Assembly (NCBI RefSeq): GCF_021155765.1
Contig: NC_060112.1
Coordinates: 22,780,501 to 22,844,500 of the forward strand
Length of the DNA stretch: 64,000 nt
Source: Diprion similis
Lineage: Eukaryota; Arthropoda; Insecta; Hymenoptera; Diprionidae
Direction: 5' to 3'
The position numbers and the translations under genes were made by a program. Position 1 is the first letter of the stretch; the number at the start of each line of letters is the position of its first letter. The notes under the pieces are model-generated. The model ran no database searches and was not told the origin of the DNA. It saw only the letters and a program-made list of their open reading frames with translations. Positions 23,508 to 34,869 of this stretch are shown here, in pieces.

Positions 23508-25760
23508 GTCAGGTGTGGGCAGTTGATTGCTGCGTAATTAGTAATTAATGCTTGTGCAGGATAGGTGATTCACATGAAGTCATGCCTGTATACGGATATA
23601 TATAAAAGAATAGCTGCATATACAATAGGGATGTATATGTAATGCGATGTGCATACGTTGCAATACGCATAGGTGATTACGTATTAAACCTACTGGATCT
23701 GCAATAACTTTAAATATATACTCACCGCATATTTGTCCTTGTAGAATAGCGAACTTGTAGACATGGTGTTAATTTTAATTGAACAAACAAGCACTGATCT
23801 GGGCTACCTCAAGCGAACAGTAAGTCAATACTCACAATCAGATTTGATACGGTCGTCATGATCGCTTTATTTAACATACATGCAATACGATACTGACTAC
23901 ATAGTTCAACACACTGCAGTCCACTGGCCACTGATAGATTGTACACATTGAACTGAACCGAGTTTTATATTTATAAAGAAAAAGCTAAACGAAAAAATAT
24001 TTCGCTGATCAGAGATAATGATGAGCGTACAGTGTCTGTCCATGCTATGGATGTACGTATGTGGCAAGGCATCAAAGCAGACGCTCGCCGTGCCGCAACT
24101 ATAATTATTTAACTAATTTATTATGTATCTCAAGTATATAGTAGTGGACACTCGGCGGTCTATCCGTCACCTGGATTCAACTCGAAGGAGAAAGAGACTG
24201 GAAAACCTACTGTGTATGTCCAGTTAGATCGTCGCTACCAGAAGGGTACAGCCCCTCCATATCCATTGCAAGTGACCTACAATCTAAGTGCTGTCCCTCC
24301 CTACCACCTTCTCATCTCTTACCGATCTTAAGGAAGATTGGAGAGTTTGGTCAATACGGATTCCTCGATACGAACGGGTGAATTGGGACTCTACGATCGT
24401 TCCCACACAAAACATTGATAAAAAATTATCCTCGAAATGATAATTATGATCCAGACAGAACGACTGTAAGGGGGATAGATTTTTCGGATTATGTACCTTC
24501 CGCAAATATATTTATACTTCTCGTGGAGACGCGAATTTCAAAATTTCATATCTTTCTATATTCGATTTTTGATATTAATTTATTTATCTTTCAGCTAGAC
24601 TCCTCGCGCGTAAATCTTCTACACACTACGTGCGCAATAGATCGAGAAAGTTCGTCATTTTTTTCCTCTCTCTCTCGTTCTTTTAATTCTGTTTTAGTCG
24701 TACATTCAACTTTGCTGCTTGAAAATTGTTGTAGTAAAAACTTTGACGAAAGTAGAGAGGATTGCGTATGGCAAGCTTTACTAAAAAAAAGGTAGATTAA
24801 TTGTTTTAAGCATTTTTGGGATTGTGCGATTCTACACTTTCACTACAGGTCAGTTGAAAAGATATAAACATTATTCTGCTATTAATTTGGAATTTCACTG
24901 CATCGATGCAAATACTTATGGCGCGCAATTGTTTCCATTTACTCTTGGGTAAACCGAGATCGCTTTTCCCATATCAACATATATTGATGCAAGTAGTCAT
25001 CTATTATTGAAACTGACAATATACATATATCATGACAAAGGCTGGGTAATTCAAAAATGACTCACATATACTATAATAAATGTCTTTCTGACTCATTTAC
25101 GACGAAACAGTTCATCAGATTTTCTTTAAATAACGATTCTGTCAGTAAGTGACGGTGAGAACCATTTAGCATAATCGATTAAATAATATCCTCCGATCCA
25201 ACGTGGTTACCTATAGATATAAACTGCAATAGCAATTAACATCCATCTCTGTCGGAATGCCGGTTTTCGCTTCAAAATACTCTTACGATCACGTTCAATA
25301 TGCGCTGCATCATTTTTCTAGTTTGAATTCCGCGGGCTGAGCGTACCCTTCGATTACCTGCAAATCGGCTTCGATTCGGATGAAGCTCGATCTATCGTTT
25401 CTCGTGTCGAGATTGCATATCGTACGGTGATAATAATATATTTCAAACTAAATTGTCGCTGATATAATAGTTTAGATTTCATTTTCAACTGTACAGTTTT
25501 TTTTGCGCGCTAGATACGTGATGCGAGGGATACTTTCAGAGTTTTTCCATCAACAGGATTCTCCGTTCTGCGGTGTAACAGGGATTATTTTACGTTTAAA
25601 TTTCGAGATTTGCCCAATAATAATGGCCGACGCTCTATTGTCCTGTCGATCTGAATACACCTCGAAGGTTGAATATCGAAAACATTTCTCGAGTTAGTTG
25701 TGCGGCGCGGTACGTAAGTCTTGTACGTTTGTTTCTTTTCACTGGAAAAAGCAGCTAAAA
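22733..25760. other. Noncoding stretch upstream of p23
   Basis: No gene supported. It contains a pure T run of about 42 nt at 23463-23504. A 67-codon open frame without ATG at about 24110-24330 (+) looks faintly protein-like but has no motif. The p23 promoter must lie at the right end; GC-rich words (GTGCGGCGCGG) occur about 50-60 nt before the p23 ATG. Confidence 0.4.
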
Positions 25761-28560
25761 ATGACTCAAGAGGGACAGTAAGTAGCTAAATAATTGACTT
25801 AAGCTTAGTTCAAAATGTAGAGTTGAATTTTGTGTTAATACCCGGCTCACCGTCCGGCATAGTTTTCGTGCTAAATTGATTGTAAAAATACTTCTGCCGC
25901 CCTGCAGGCTTTCGAAACGCCGCCATGTTGTAAAATGGTTTTATTGATTCTCGAAATTTCTAGAAAACTAGTTCTAACCGACAATATTTACCTCGGAAGG
26001 GCTCCCTTATTAAATTATCGAATAAACTATTATCTATTCCTGTAACCGACGTCATGCCAACCGAATAAAACCCTATCGACCTCACGAGACGCCTGGGATC
26101 CCCGAGCGACTTGATGCGGCTCATGCTCGTAATCGTGTAACACGAGAGTACGGAAATGTTTTTTCTACTGATAAATCTCACTTCTTATCAGCATCCCCTC
26201 GTTATTCGATTGCCCGCTTTCATTGTCTACCCTAAATAATTTACGGCGTCGAGAAAAAAAAAACTAATTTCTCGATACATCAATTGCCATTCGCACTTCC
26301 GGCGTGTTATGACTTGCTAGTATTTTCCTTCCCCATTACCATGACCACGTTTTAATTACCACGAGTTCGATAAACCAGTCACCTTTTCTCGACATTCGAA
26401 TATCTAGCTCAATGATTTCGCAGCTCGAAACGTCGTGTTCATAACCAAGAATTTTTTCACCCTTTATTTAATATTTACGAATTTTTATCATCCTTGTTTA
26501 TTCGCAGGGTGACACCTCCCCCGGTGATGTGGGCGCAAAGAAGTAACGTGGTGTACGTTACTATATGTCTGGAAGACTGTAAAGATCCCACAATCAAAGT
26601 TGAACCCGATAAAATATATTTCTATGGTATTGGCGGCACTGAACGCAAGGCGCACGAAGTGACGATTAACTTGTACAAAGAAATCGACCCAGAAAAGACA
26701 ATCCAAAGTCCGAAGGGGAGAAATTTTGAATTGGTTCTTACGAAAAAAACTCTTGGACCATACTGGCCCCACCTCACCAAGGAAAAGCAAAAATACCACT
26801 GGCTCAAGAGTGACTTCAACAAATGGCAAGATGAAGACGATAGCGAAGAAGAAGCATCGTTCGGCGGTGGTGGTGGTGGCGGCGGAAACCGTGACTTGGA
26901 AGAGGTAACATTGCTTGATCAGCTTATTTAACCGAACAGGGTATCGCGTTTTTCGATCCCTATTCAGAGGATCGTGGATCGCTGAAGACCCAAGGCATGT
27001 TAGAATATGTAATTTGAAATGAAAAAATTTGATATAATTCATGAACACTCTTGAATACTTCTACTTCAAGGGCACACCATGCAAAAAAATTTGAACAAAT
27101 ATTTTTTTTTCCCATAAACATACTCAGCTCGCAAAATTGCAAGCATTGACTAAAAAATTCACATTCAAACTTTTGATCAAATTGAGATATTTAAAAATCT
27201 AAATTGCATAATAAAGTCTAAGAATTGTATTCTTATGGGAAAAATCACAGACTCGAATCAAATAAAAGAAATGTTTAAGTTTGTAGTTTGGCACTACGCC
27301 TCGTTGCTCGTTACAAAAACCAGATTGATAGTAAGGAAGCCCGACCGAGCGTGTAAGGTCCCAGCCTACTAAATTTTTTTTTAGTATGGAAATAGGTATT
27401 CCTCTCTTACTTGGATTCTGAGAAATGACAAACGAAAAATGGCTCAGGTTTTCAGCAAGTCACGATACCTGGATTGGGTTAATTCATTTTCATGTAAAGA
27501 GTTATCATGCTTAGTCTTTCGACATGAAAATTGATAAACTGTACATAAGGGAGGTTTATAGAAAACAATGGTGTATTTTTCCATCCCTCAAATGTGTCAT
27601 TTCAACTCTTTTTTAATAATATCACAATCCACCTGATTCCATAACTCTCTAAATTACCCAACAACACAATAAAATATCACAGATTGTTTTTCAATTTTAT
27701 GAGTACGCATTAACTGGGCATATAGTATGAGTTTGCGGATTCTCTTTGTGCATTATATTGATGGGAGAGTATAATCTCTTTCGTTGTAATGATCGGTCAG
27801 GCGCCAAACAGCATATTTCATCTAAGAATGCAGTTGTAAGCAAAGAATCTCTCAGGAGTAAATAGTTCTTTGTGTACCATACCTGTGAAGTAGGTGTTTT
27901 TAGGACAAGACTAACGTCAGAGTAAATTCCAGTACAAGGTAACGTCAAGCCAAAAGCGAGTATGAAACTCATTAGTTGAGCCAAAAATATTTTACGGGTA
28001 CATCCCATACAATATTTTTTCCGGCAAAGCATGACAAGTCACTTTGACACTCGTTGAGATCCCTACCTTGGATTGCGCAATAGAAATCAGAACTGTTGGA
28101 TAAAGTCTTAATACGGCAGTTCTAAGATGCGTACTTAGAACTATGCATCAAAACTGCCATACGAGGACTTTATACGGCAGTTCTGAGGTTAGAGATGTCA
28201 AGTGCCTGTGATAGAAATACAAGTTTAGATATGCAAGTCTTTATCTACAATTGTCGTCAGTTATTTAAATAGTAGAAACTTTGATTTATAGAGCTTCATA
28301 TTCTCAAAATACTCTGTATCTTGTCTGAACAATTTGAGTAAATATATTTTTAAATTCCACTTGAACTTAACACTATTGTATGTAACAAAGAAATGTTTCA
28401 AGTACATATTTTTTTTTGCTTCGATTTACAGATGATGCGCCAAATGGGAGGTTTGGGTGGTTCTGGAGACCGCAAGCCAAATTTTGACGACTTAGATGAC
28501 ATGGGGGATGACGCTGAAGGTCCAGACAGTGACGATGATGATATGCCAGATTTGGAATGA
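25761..28560 (+). CDS. p23: Hsp90 co-chaperone p23 (CS domain)
   Basis: Three exons join in frame to 180 residues: 25761-25777 (MTQEG plus two bases, donor GTAAGT), 26508-26904 (acceptor TTCGCAG, donor GTAACA) and 28432-28560 (acceptor GATTTACAG), ending in TGA. A CS (CHORD/SGT1-like beta-sandwich) domain runs from about residue 8 to 100: MWAQRSNVVYVTICLED, then the signature WPHLTKEKQKYHWLKSDF and NKWQDEDD. A glycine run and a long acidic tail ending DDMPDLE follow, as in vertebrate p23/PTGES3. p23 binds the N-terminal domain of ATP-bound Hsp90, slows ATP hydrolysis and stabilises clients in the cytosol. The acidic tail with Gly-rich linker is somewhat longer than the ~160-residue vertebrate protein. 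The first coding exon is only 17 nt, so start placement depends on the splice junction, which restores CAG (Gln) across it. Confidence 0.93.
28100..28173. repeat. Small imperfect hairpin in p23 intron 2
   Basis: TAAAGTCTTAATACGGCAGT is mirrored by ACTGCCATACGAGGACTTTA about 30 nt later. A direct copy of TACGGCAGTTCT follows at 28174. Probably a decayed foldback element. Confidence 0.4.
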
Positions 28561-28969
28561 AATTGTTTGAAAAAAATCAACTTACCCTCTCGGAAAGAAT
28601 TGTGACCTAAAGCAGGTGTTCTTTACAGGCGGAAACTTTCGCATGGCCGTCTTGTTTAGGAAAAAAAAAATTCCATTGCGAATGCTTTTTGCAATTTTAG
28701 AATCAATGGCCAACAACGTAATACCTAACTCGTAGCTAAGTGCGGTACGCGAAAGACCGAAAACTTGAAAAGAAAAAATATATAATAACATCTCACAAAA
28801 AAAAATAATGTTGCTGGTAAACGACGAGAAGCCGTACAGTTTTCGACCTCCCCCCACCACTACCCATCCCTTAGTCTTTAGTTCGTAAACTAAGTTATAA
28901 TGGACAAGCTTTTTTTTAACGATGAATTAATTGAATGTGTAAAATATTAAGGAGGATATAATGAAAAAC

Positions 28970-28975
28970 AATAAA
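28970..28975 (+). terminator. Polyadenylation signal of p23
   Basis: AATAAA lies about 410 nt after the p23 stop, followed by A-rich and then T-rich sequence. No other canonical hexamer was noticed nearer the stop. Confidence 0.4.
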
Positions 28976-29104
28976 AGGAAAAAAAAACAGTCTGTTTATT
29001 TGATAAAAAAATATCGAGGCTAGATCTCTACGCGTGTGAAATGCCTGCTCACACCTACGTTAAGAAAAACAAAACCAGTGCATGAACGATTTGTTTGAGC
29101 ATTC

Positions 29105-29484
29105 ACATAAGTCAGGGGTGGCCAACTCTATTGGACCCAAGATCTACTTTTTACTGACGAAGCCCTATGCGATCTACCAATTACATACTTCTTAAATCTT
29201 TAAACGAAACAGTATAGTTTGCTATACAATCATGTAGTATTTTTTATTTTAATAAGAGGGAAAGCATAACATTGAAAATTATTCTTAGTAATTACTTATT
29301 TGTATTAGTGTGAGCAGTGTGGGACAGGGAACTATTCTTATAATTGACGTTTCGGATAACATTTGAATAATAATCGACGTTCTACTGCACATATTTTTTG
29401 CTTTGCATACCACGATCGACTGGACTGATAGCCACGATCGATCGGTCGATCGCGATCGACCGGTTGGCCACCCCTGACATAAGT
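29105..29484. mobile_element. hAT-type MITE with 8-bp target-site duplication
   Basis: Element 29113-29476 (364 bp) has terminal inverted repeats CAGGGGTGGCCAAC and GTTGGCCACCCCTG, and is flanked by identical 8-bp duplications ACATAAGT at 29105-29112 and 29477-29484. TIRs of the form CAGgGGTggcCAAc with 8-bp duplications are the hallmark of the hAT superfamily. Subterminal motifs include GATCTAC and GCGATCTACC at one end and GATCG-rich repeats at the other. There is no transposase, so it is non-autonomous. It sits in the 1-kb gap between the convergent p23 and INO80C genes. Confidence 0.85.
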
Positions 29485-29937
29485 GAATAACAAGGAATTT
29501 GTATTCTTGTATACGTAGAGAATAGTTTATACCAAAGCAGGTTATGGAGTACACACATAACCATTTCATCGATATTGAAAACTTCCAACAAGATTGCGTA
29601 CAATAGAAAATAAATTGCTGTACCAACGACCACTGCCTAAGGTTCAATGTATAAAATTTGTAACAAAATATTCAATATGGAACTGTAATAAATTCATTTG
29701 CAGAGATGAGTTTCATGACAAGTCTTATAACTGATTTCCGAGCTATGAATGTATTTCTTAAACCTGTAACTCACTAGTTATACCTTAACTTTACACTAAA
29801 ATACGAAGTCTCTTTTACTTTTTCCACCCTCACTATAATTACAACAAAGAGCTTCACAGTCTTACACAGAACGGGTGTGTGAGTAATTATATGTTAAATA
29901 TCGCAGTACTTTGTTTTCTTCATTAATTGAACAATGT

Positions 29938-30516
29938 TTAGCCCACAATACTAGATGCGCCTCGCAACGCTAAATATCCAGCTGTGATGTCCATTGGTAG
30001 ACTTCGTACGGTTGCATATTCTTCAGCAGTAGCGAAATGCAACTTGGTCTGTGGATCTGTGTATCTTGACTGAAAATAAATATAATGAAGGCTTATATAA
30101 ATTATAAAGTGCCCAAATCTAATTAATAAAAATAATCATTCAAATTACTGTGTAATGAGTACTCACAGGAAGGCCAGATATGTCTGAATATTTCTTGGCA
30201 GGTTTGAAACTTGGTGGTGCGTTGATAGAGCTATCTGGAAGTGATAACGTATATGGTTACACAAAACCTCAATTTCAGTTAATTTTACTCTAATTTGAAT
30301 ATTATAACAGAGATATATGACTTACTGTATTTACTTACAGAGAACAACCTCCGGAGGCCAAGGTAATGATCGCTCCTGAGCAAGCACCTGCTTCAGAGAT
30401 CGCCAGATTCTTTTTTTCCCTGAACTACTTATCGGGCGGAATTTTTGTTGGAATGTTGGATCCTTAAAAACCGGCTGCGGTTTTTTGCTCAATTCCACAA
30501 CCTCCTCATTTACCAT
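29938..30516 (-). CDS. INO80C: INO80 complex subunit C (Ies6 homologue, YL1-C domain)
   Basis: Three coding exons on the minus strand give 125 residues: 30339-30516 (that exon extends to 30530), 30167-30234 and 29938-30069, ending in TAA. Motifs in order: KKPQPVFKDPTF, then GKKRIWRSLKQVLAQERSLPW, then a YL1-C domain with SINAPPSFKPAKKYSDISGL, YTDPQTKLHFATAEEY and GYLALRGASSIV. These match INO80C, which with Arp5 forms a module of the INO80 nucleosome-remodelling complex in the nucleus. The N-terminus is about 65 residues shorter than the vertebrate one. A 5' UTR exon ending at 31004 (donor GTAAGT) can splice to the acceptor before 30530. In that join the frame is closed by an in-frame TAA at 31059-31061 with no earlier ATG, supporting the start at 30516. 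Confidence 0.92.
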
Positions 30517-31066
30517 GTTCCCAGACTTATCTGCAGATTACAGGAAGCAGAGGTCAGTTGATTGTTGGTAAAAAAAAATAGCCCGATTTTTGTGATTATC
30601 ATATGCGAATGCAAAGCGTGGAGTTTTTTAGACCTAATTAAACACCGAACTCAAGTTTATGAACATTTCGTTATTATTACCAATGGCGAATGTATTTTGA
30701 ACTAAAGTGAAAACTGCACAATTCAAAATAACAACAGATTGAGTTAGAGGTTATGTATGTATATTGGTCATATGTACAAATGCATTACGAAATAAAGTTA
30801 CAAATTCTTTACTACTGGATACACTTATATCTTTATGTCTGTATTATTCAGCTTGAAATGATGAATGTGGAATTGATAATCGAATTGTACTTACCCGATT
30901 GTAAATTTCAAATTTACGCACGCCTGCTACGGCAGAAAATGACAACTCCCAAACTTCGTTAGTTCGTCCTATAAGTTCTCCGTGAGTTTCGTTCGCGACT
31001 TACGCCGGACGCACACAATGGCAACTAAGGAGGTAACCCGGTGGATTTCGATGTTAATTTATACAT

Positions 31067-31570
31067 AATTCGAATATCGAAGTCTACGTATTTCAAGTCC
31101 AAAAAGGGGCTTAACAGCCCCAGTACATAAACAATTCTGATCTGAAATACTCCAAAACATTTTCATTTTATGCAGAAATAAAAAAATGGCATGAATTCTA
31201 CGAATTTACTATTGCGATTTTGTAAAACGACTCAAAAATCATGCCGTGATTATATTGGATAGGACAGGCTCCCTCCATCTACTACATGCTCTAAAAGTAA
31301 TACCGATCGAAATAGCTTGCACAGCAATTTTCCACGACTATGGAGGTAATTATGAGTGTAAAGGATCAATAATCTAATATAGTTCTCAGTCGAACAAAAC
31401 GAGTTTACGAGGGTTTCTCTAAAATCTAACGGCTTATGGACAAATTTGTGGCATCCGAGGTGAGATTGAGAGACAAAATGTAGTGTTGTTCAATACTAGC
31501 GTGTAGTGTATTTTGAAGTACAGTTTCGTCCATTTTCAGGACCAAAAACTGTTGTAGGTTTCCCATCCGT
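31067..31570. promoter_or_regulatory. Presumed promoter side of INO80C, no element identified
   Basis: This lies immediately upstream of the candidate 5' UTR exon of INO80C on the minus strand. I see no TATA box or CpG cluster and no gene. Confidence 0.2.
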
Positions 31571-31578
31571 GGTACACA

Positions 31579-31773
31579 GTGAGTTTCTGCATGTGCGGAA
31601 CAGTTCATGCGCCTGACGCACTGAAAAAGGCAAGCGGAATTACTATCCGTCATATTATGAGCACCGTATCCCAATTATGTGTCAAATTCCAGTTGCCTTT
31701 CGCAGTACGTCAGGCGCACAGACTGTTCCGTAAATAGAGCTAGGAATAATATTCCGCATATGCAGAAACTCAC
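31579..31773. mobile_element. Imperfect foldback element
   Basis: Left arm 31579-31633 (GTGAGTTTCTGCATGTGCGG, GCGCCTGACG, AAAGGCAA) is mirrored by right-arm pieces at 31691-31729 and 31753-31773 (TTGCCTTT, CGTCAGGCGC, CCGCATATGCAGAAACTCAC). The right arm carries an extra ~22 bp. No clear target duplication was found. It is probably an old MITE. Confidence 0.5.
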
Positions 31774-34700
31774 GGTATATAGCTTTAGATAGTGATCGTC
31801 CGTGTCGGTGAACCTGTTTCATTTTAGGATGCAGCAAGTGATTCGACAAGGATGCAATTTCAATGAGGAATATAAAATTTATCGAGTGTTTCCTACGGAA
31901 ATATAAAATTAACTCAATTACTTTGTCAATTACTTTAAAACTTTTTCCAGATAAATGTAAAATTTCTGCCATATCGAATCAAATATTACAATAAGTCAAC
32001 TTTGATCCTTGTAGATGCATCCGGCTACTGTTTATACAATAAGTCACTAATTAGCATGGCAGTTAGTTAGTCACTTACTATGAGTCAAGGCAATTCATTC
32101 CTTTAAAAATAAACTAAAAATAAAATAAAATTAGGTTTTTTGACATTATGTCTTAACGAAGCACATCTTACGAAATTTTTTTTTTTCCAGAGACATCGAT
32201 TCAATGTCCAAGCACCGGCAAAGTTGATCTATCGATTTTCAAGAAGTTTTTATTTGGCGAGAAAGAATACCTTGAGACAGCCCAACTGCCCGGTCCATTG
32301 TATTAAAAAAAAAATTACAATAATAATGAAGAAAAACATAATTATCAAAAGATAGGTATAATATGAAGCGAGGCTAGTAATATCAGATATAGTTGAAGCA
32401 CAGTCATTGCGGTTTAAATCAATAAGCTCGATGCAATCCGAGTTTGCGTGTAAAAAAAATGGTGAGGAATACCCATTAGGAATCATTTAATGTTCATCAT
32501 TATCGGATGTTATATTTTATTTGCACAACTGTATATTGTATTTAAAATATGTATGTAGCGATGAAAACGAGTCATGAATTTTGAACATATTCTATCAAAT
32601 ATGACATGACGATTTTATAATCGTGATTTGATGAGTATTAACGATACAGTAAATACCTATATCACGTGGAACTGCCGTACAAAAATGATCCGATAATATT
32701 CTGAGATAGCGATAACGAATATAATGACCGGTGAAAGTTATTGGTTTATTTCGGAGAAATTATTATCAAAATTCTTTAACATTCAATGTATAATTTCAAG
32801 TTACGTATGAGTACGTACATATTCGGTATACTACTGAATCGTGAGTTGATGAAATTGTTACTATTCTCCATTCGATGTTGAAGCGTTACACAATTTATTG
32901 TTGAATAGTAACTAATGTCAACTCTAATAATAGTAATAGTAACTCGTCTTGTATATAAAAGAACATCCGCTACACTAAATGCTATAACTGCATTGCAAAA
33001 CTTATACAATAATCAATAAAACGGCATATTCTATAAGCTTACAAAATAATTTCCACTTGTTAACAATTCTTTATAGGCAGACTGTGAGCAGTCAAATTTT
33101 ACTAAAATTTTTAAGTAAGGTATATGTATATAAATTGTTTCTAAAAATAACCTACAATTCGTTTAATTTATCATAATTTCTGTACCCTCGCCATATTTTT
33201 TCATTCGAGAACAACTCGCTGAAATTTTTCTCAAGGTCTTGATCCTATTACAAGGAAACATCGACTAGTATAACTGCGAAATTTGTCGCAATATATATTT
33301 CAATCTATGTAGGTATATATTTTTACTACATCTATAATCATTTAAACATTTTCCAAAAAAATATCTGCCGTATTCCAATTCAGCTTATATTCCATGATTC
33401 ATAATTTTTTTAAACTTCAAATTAACTTTTTTTACGAATCCAAGTTAGAAACAATTACGATATTTGAGCACTGTACATACCTGTATTGGTATATGTATGT
33501 GTGTGTGTGTGTGTATAAATGTATATACAATACATACATATATATATTCTAAAAGAATCGCTCGTCAAACACAATTCACAGCAAGCCACGATTCGAATAT
33601 ATCTTACGAAATAAATATTCCATTTAATTTTAGTTTGTTTGTTTATTTTTGATTTCTACGAGCCGATCAAAGAATTTTTCGCAATATTGATGAATTTTTT
33701 CAAGTTTTTTTGCTCTTACTTGTTTTTTGTATTGAATAAATAATTCTTGCCATCTAAAAATATGTAAAACAGCATCATTGTACACATCTTATATAATTAC
33801 TTACGTCGTTATTGTTATTATTGTTAATCCTATACATAATATAACAATAATAATTACTATTAACTACAAGCTATACAGTTTTATATACCAAACTGTCGTA
33901 TTTACAATCATGACACAGATACGTTTTGAGTAATTACTTATATGTATTTATATACACCTATGTGAACTGTATTACGTTTGTAAATTTTTTCATATCACAT
34001 AAGATACGAATACAATAGACAAAGCGACAAACGTCGTTTCACTAAATAACACACAGTGTACATGTATACATATATGTCTATATGTATAAACGAATTATCT
34101 CTTCAATCTTTTGATCGAGCTTTTGAAACAAATTTACGTACATGGTTAATACGCGCGTTGCCTCTCCAAAAAATTACCTATATTATACATTTCGAGGTGA
34201 CATATCAACGTTAGTATGATAATTTAAAATAATGTTCACATCCAACCATTTCAATCAGCTATTCTCTAATTTTTACATGCCATCACACGAATTCCTCGAG
34301 GTAACGTCCAAAGAGGTATATTTCACGCGACTAGATTGCATTAAAAAAAAAACAACTTCAAAAGCTTTCAAAGCCGTACAAGTCTCCCCCCTTCCCTCCC
34401 CCCTCCCCCAATATGAGGAAATACTGACTACACGTCCACGCCATTCTCTTGACTCATTTCATATTACCAGGATTACTTGATAATAATATGTGCGACATTC
34501 ATTCGTCCATTTTCAATAATAAGTTTTGGCTCCAAAAATAAATAGGAACTAAACTGTTTTAATTATATAAAGATCGCCCCACAATCTTCTCGGAATCCAA
34601 CACATCCTGACTGTCATTTGACCTTGCAATTTGTTCCATTTTCTTTCTTCTTCAGACAATATAATTCATCAATCCAGGTATAGCACTCTTCCCGCCTTAC

Positions 34701-34869
34701 GTATGGATTGTAAAGATCAAAAAAATTCCGGTATAACTCCTCGATAATCTCAGTGCACATAACGGTCAGGAAATGGGGTTCCGGACGTCGCAGCGATCGG
34801 ATTTGATACCGAAGTTCGTTTTTTATCGAGGTGTAATGTTGAAACTCAATTCAATCAACAAACTTGTTC
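31774..34869. other. Noncoding AT-rich stretch; may include the Glut1 3' UTR
   Basis: No coding sequence supported. A (GT)n run lies at 33499-33514. C-rich tracts (CCCCCCTTCCCTCCCCCC-like) lie at about 34384-34410. The right end should contain the 3' UTR of the minus-strand transporter; no convincing minus-strand AATAAA lies close to its stop. Confidence 0.35.

Noticed and set aside
27697-28032. 111-codon minus-strand frame in p23 intron 2 with a hydrophobic stretch
   Set aside because: No homology, no splice or promoter context; a length expected by chance.
31018-31032. Plus-strand ATG-GCA-ACT-AAG-GAG followed by GTAACC as a divergent first exon
   Set aside because: No downstream partner exon found and the donor is weak; it lies antisense to the INO80C 5' UTR exon.
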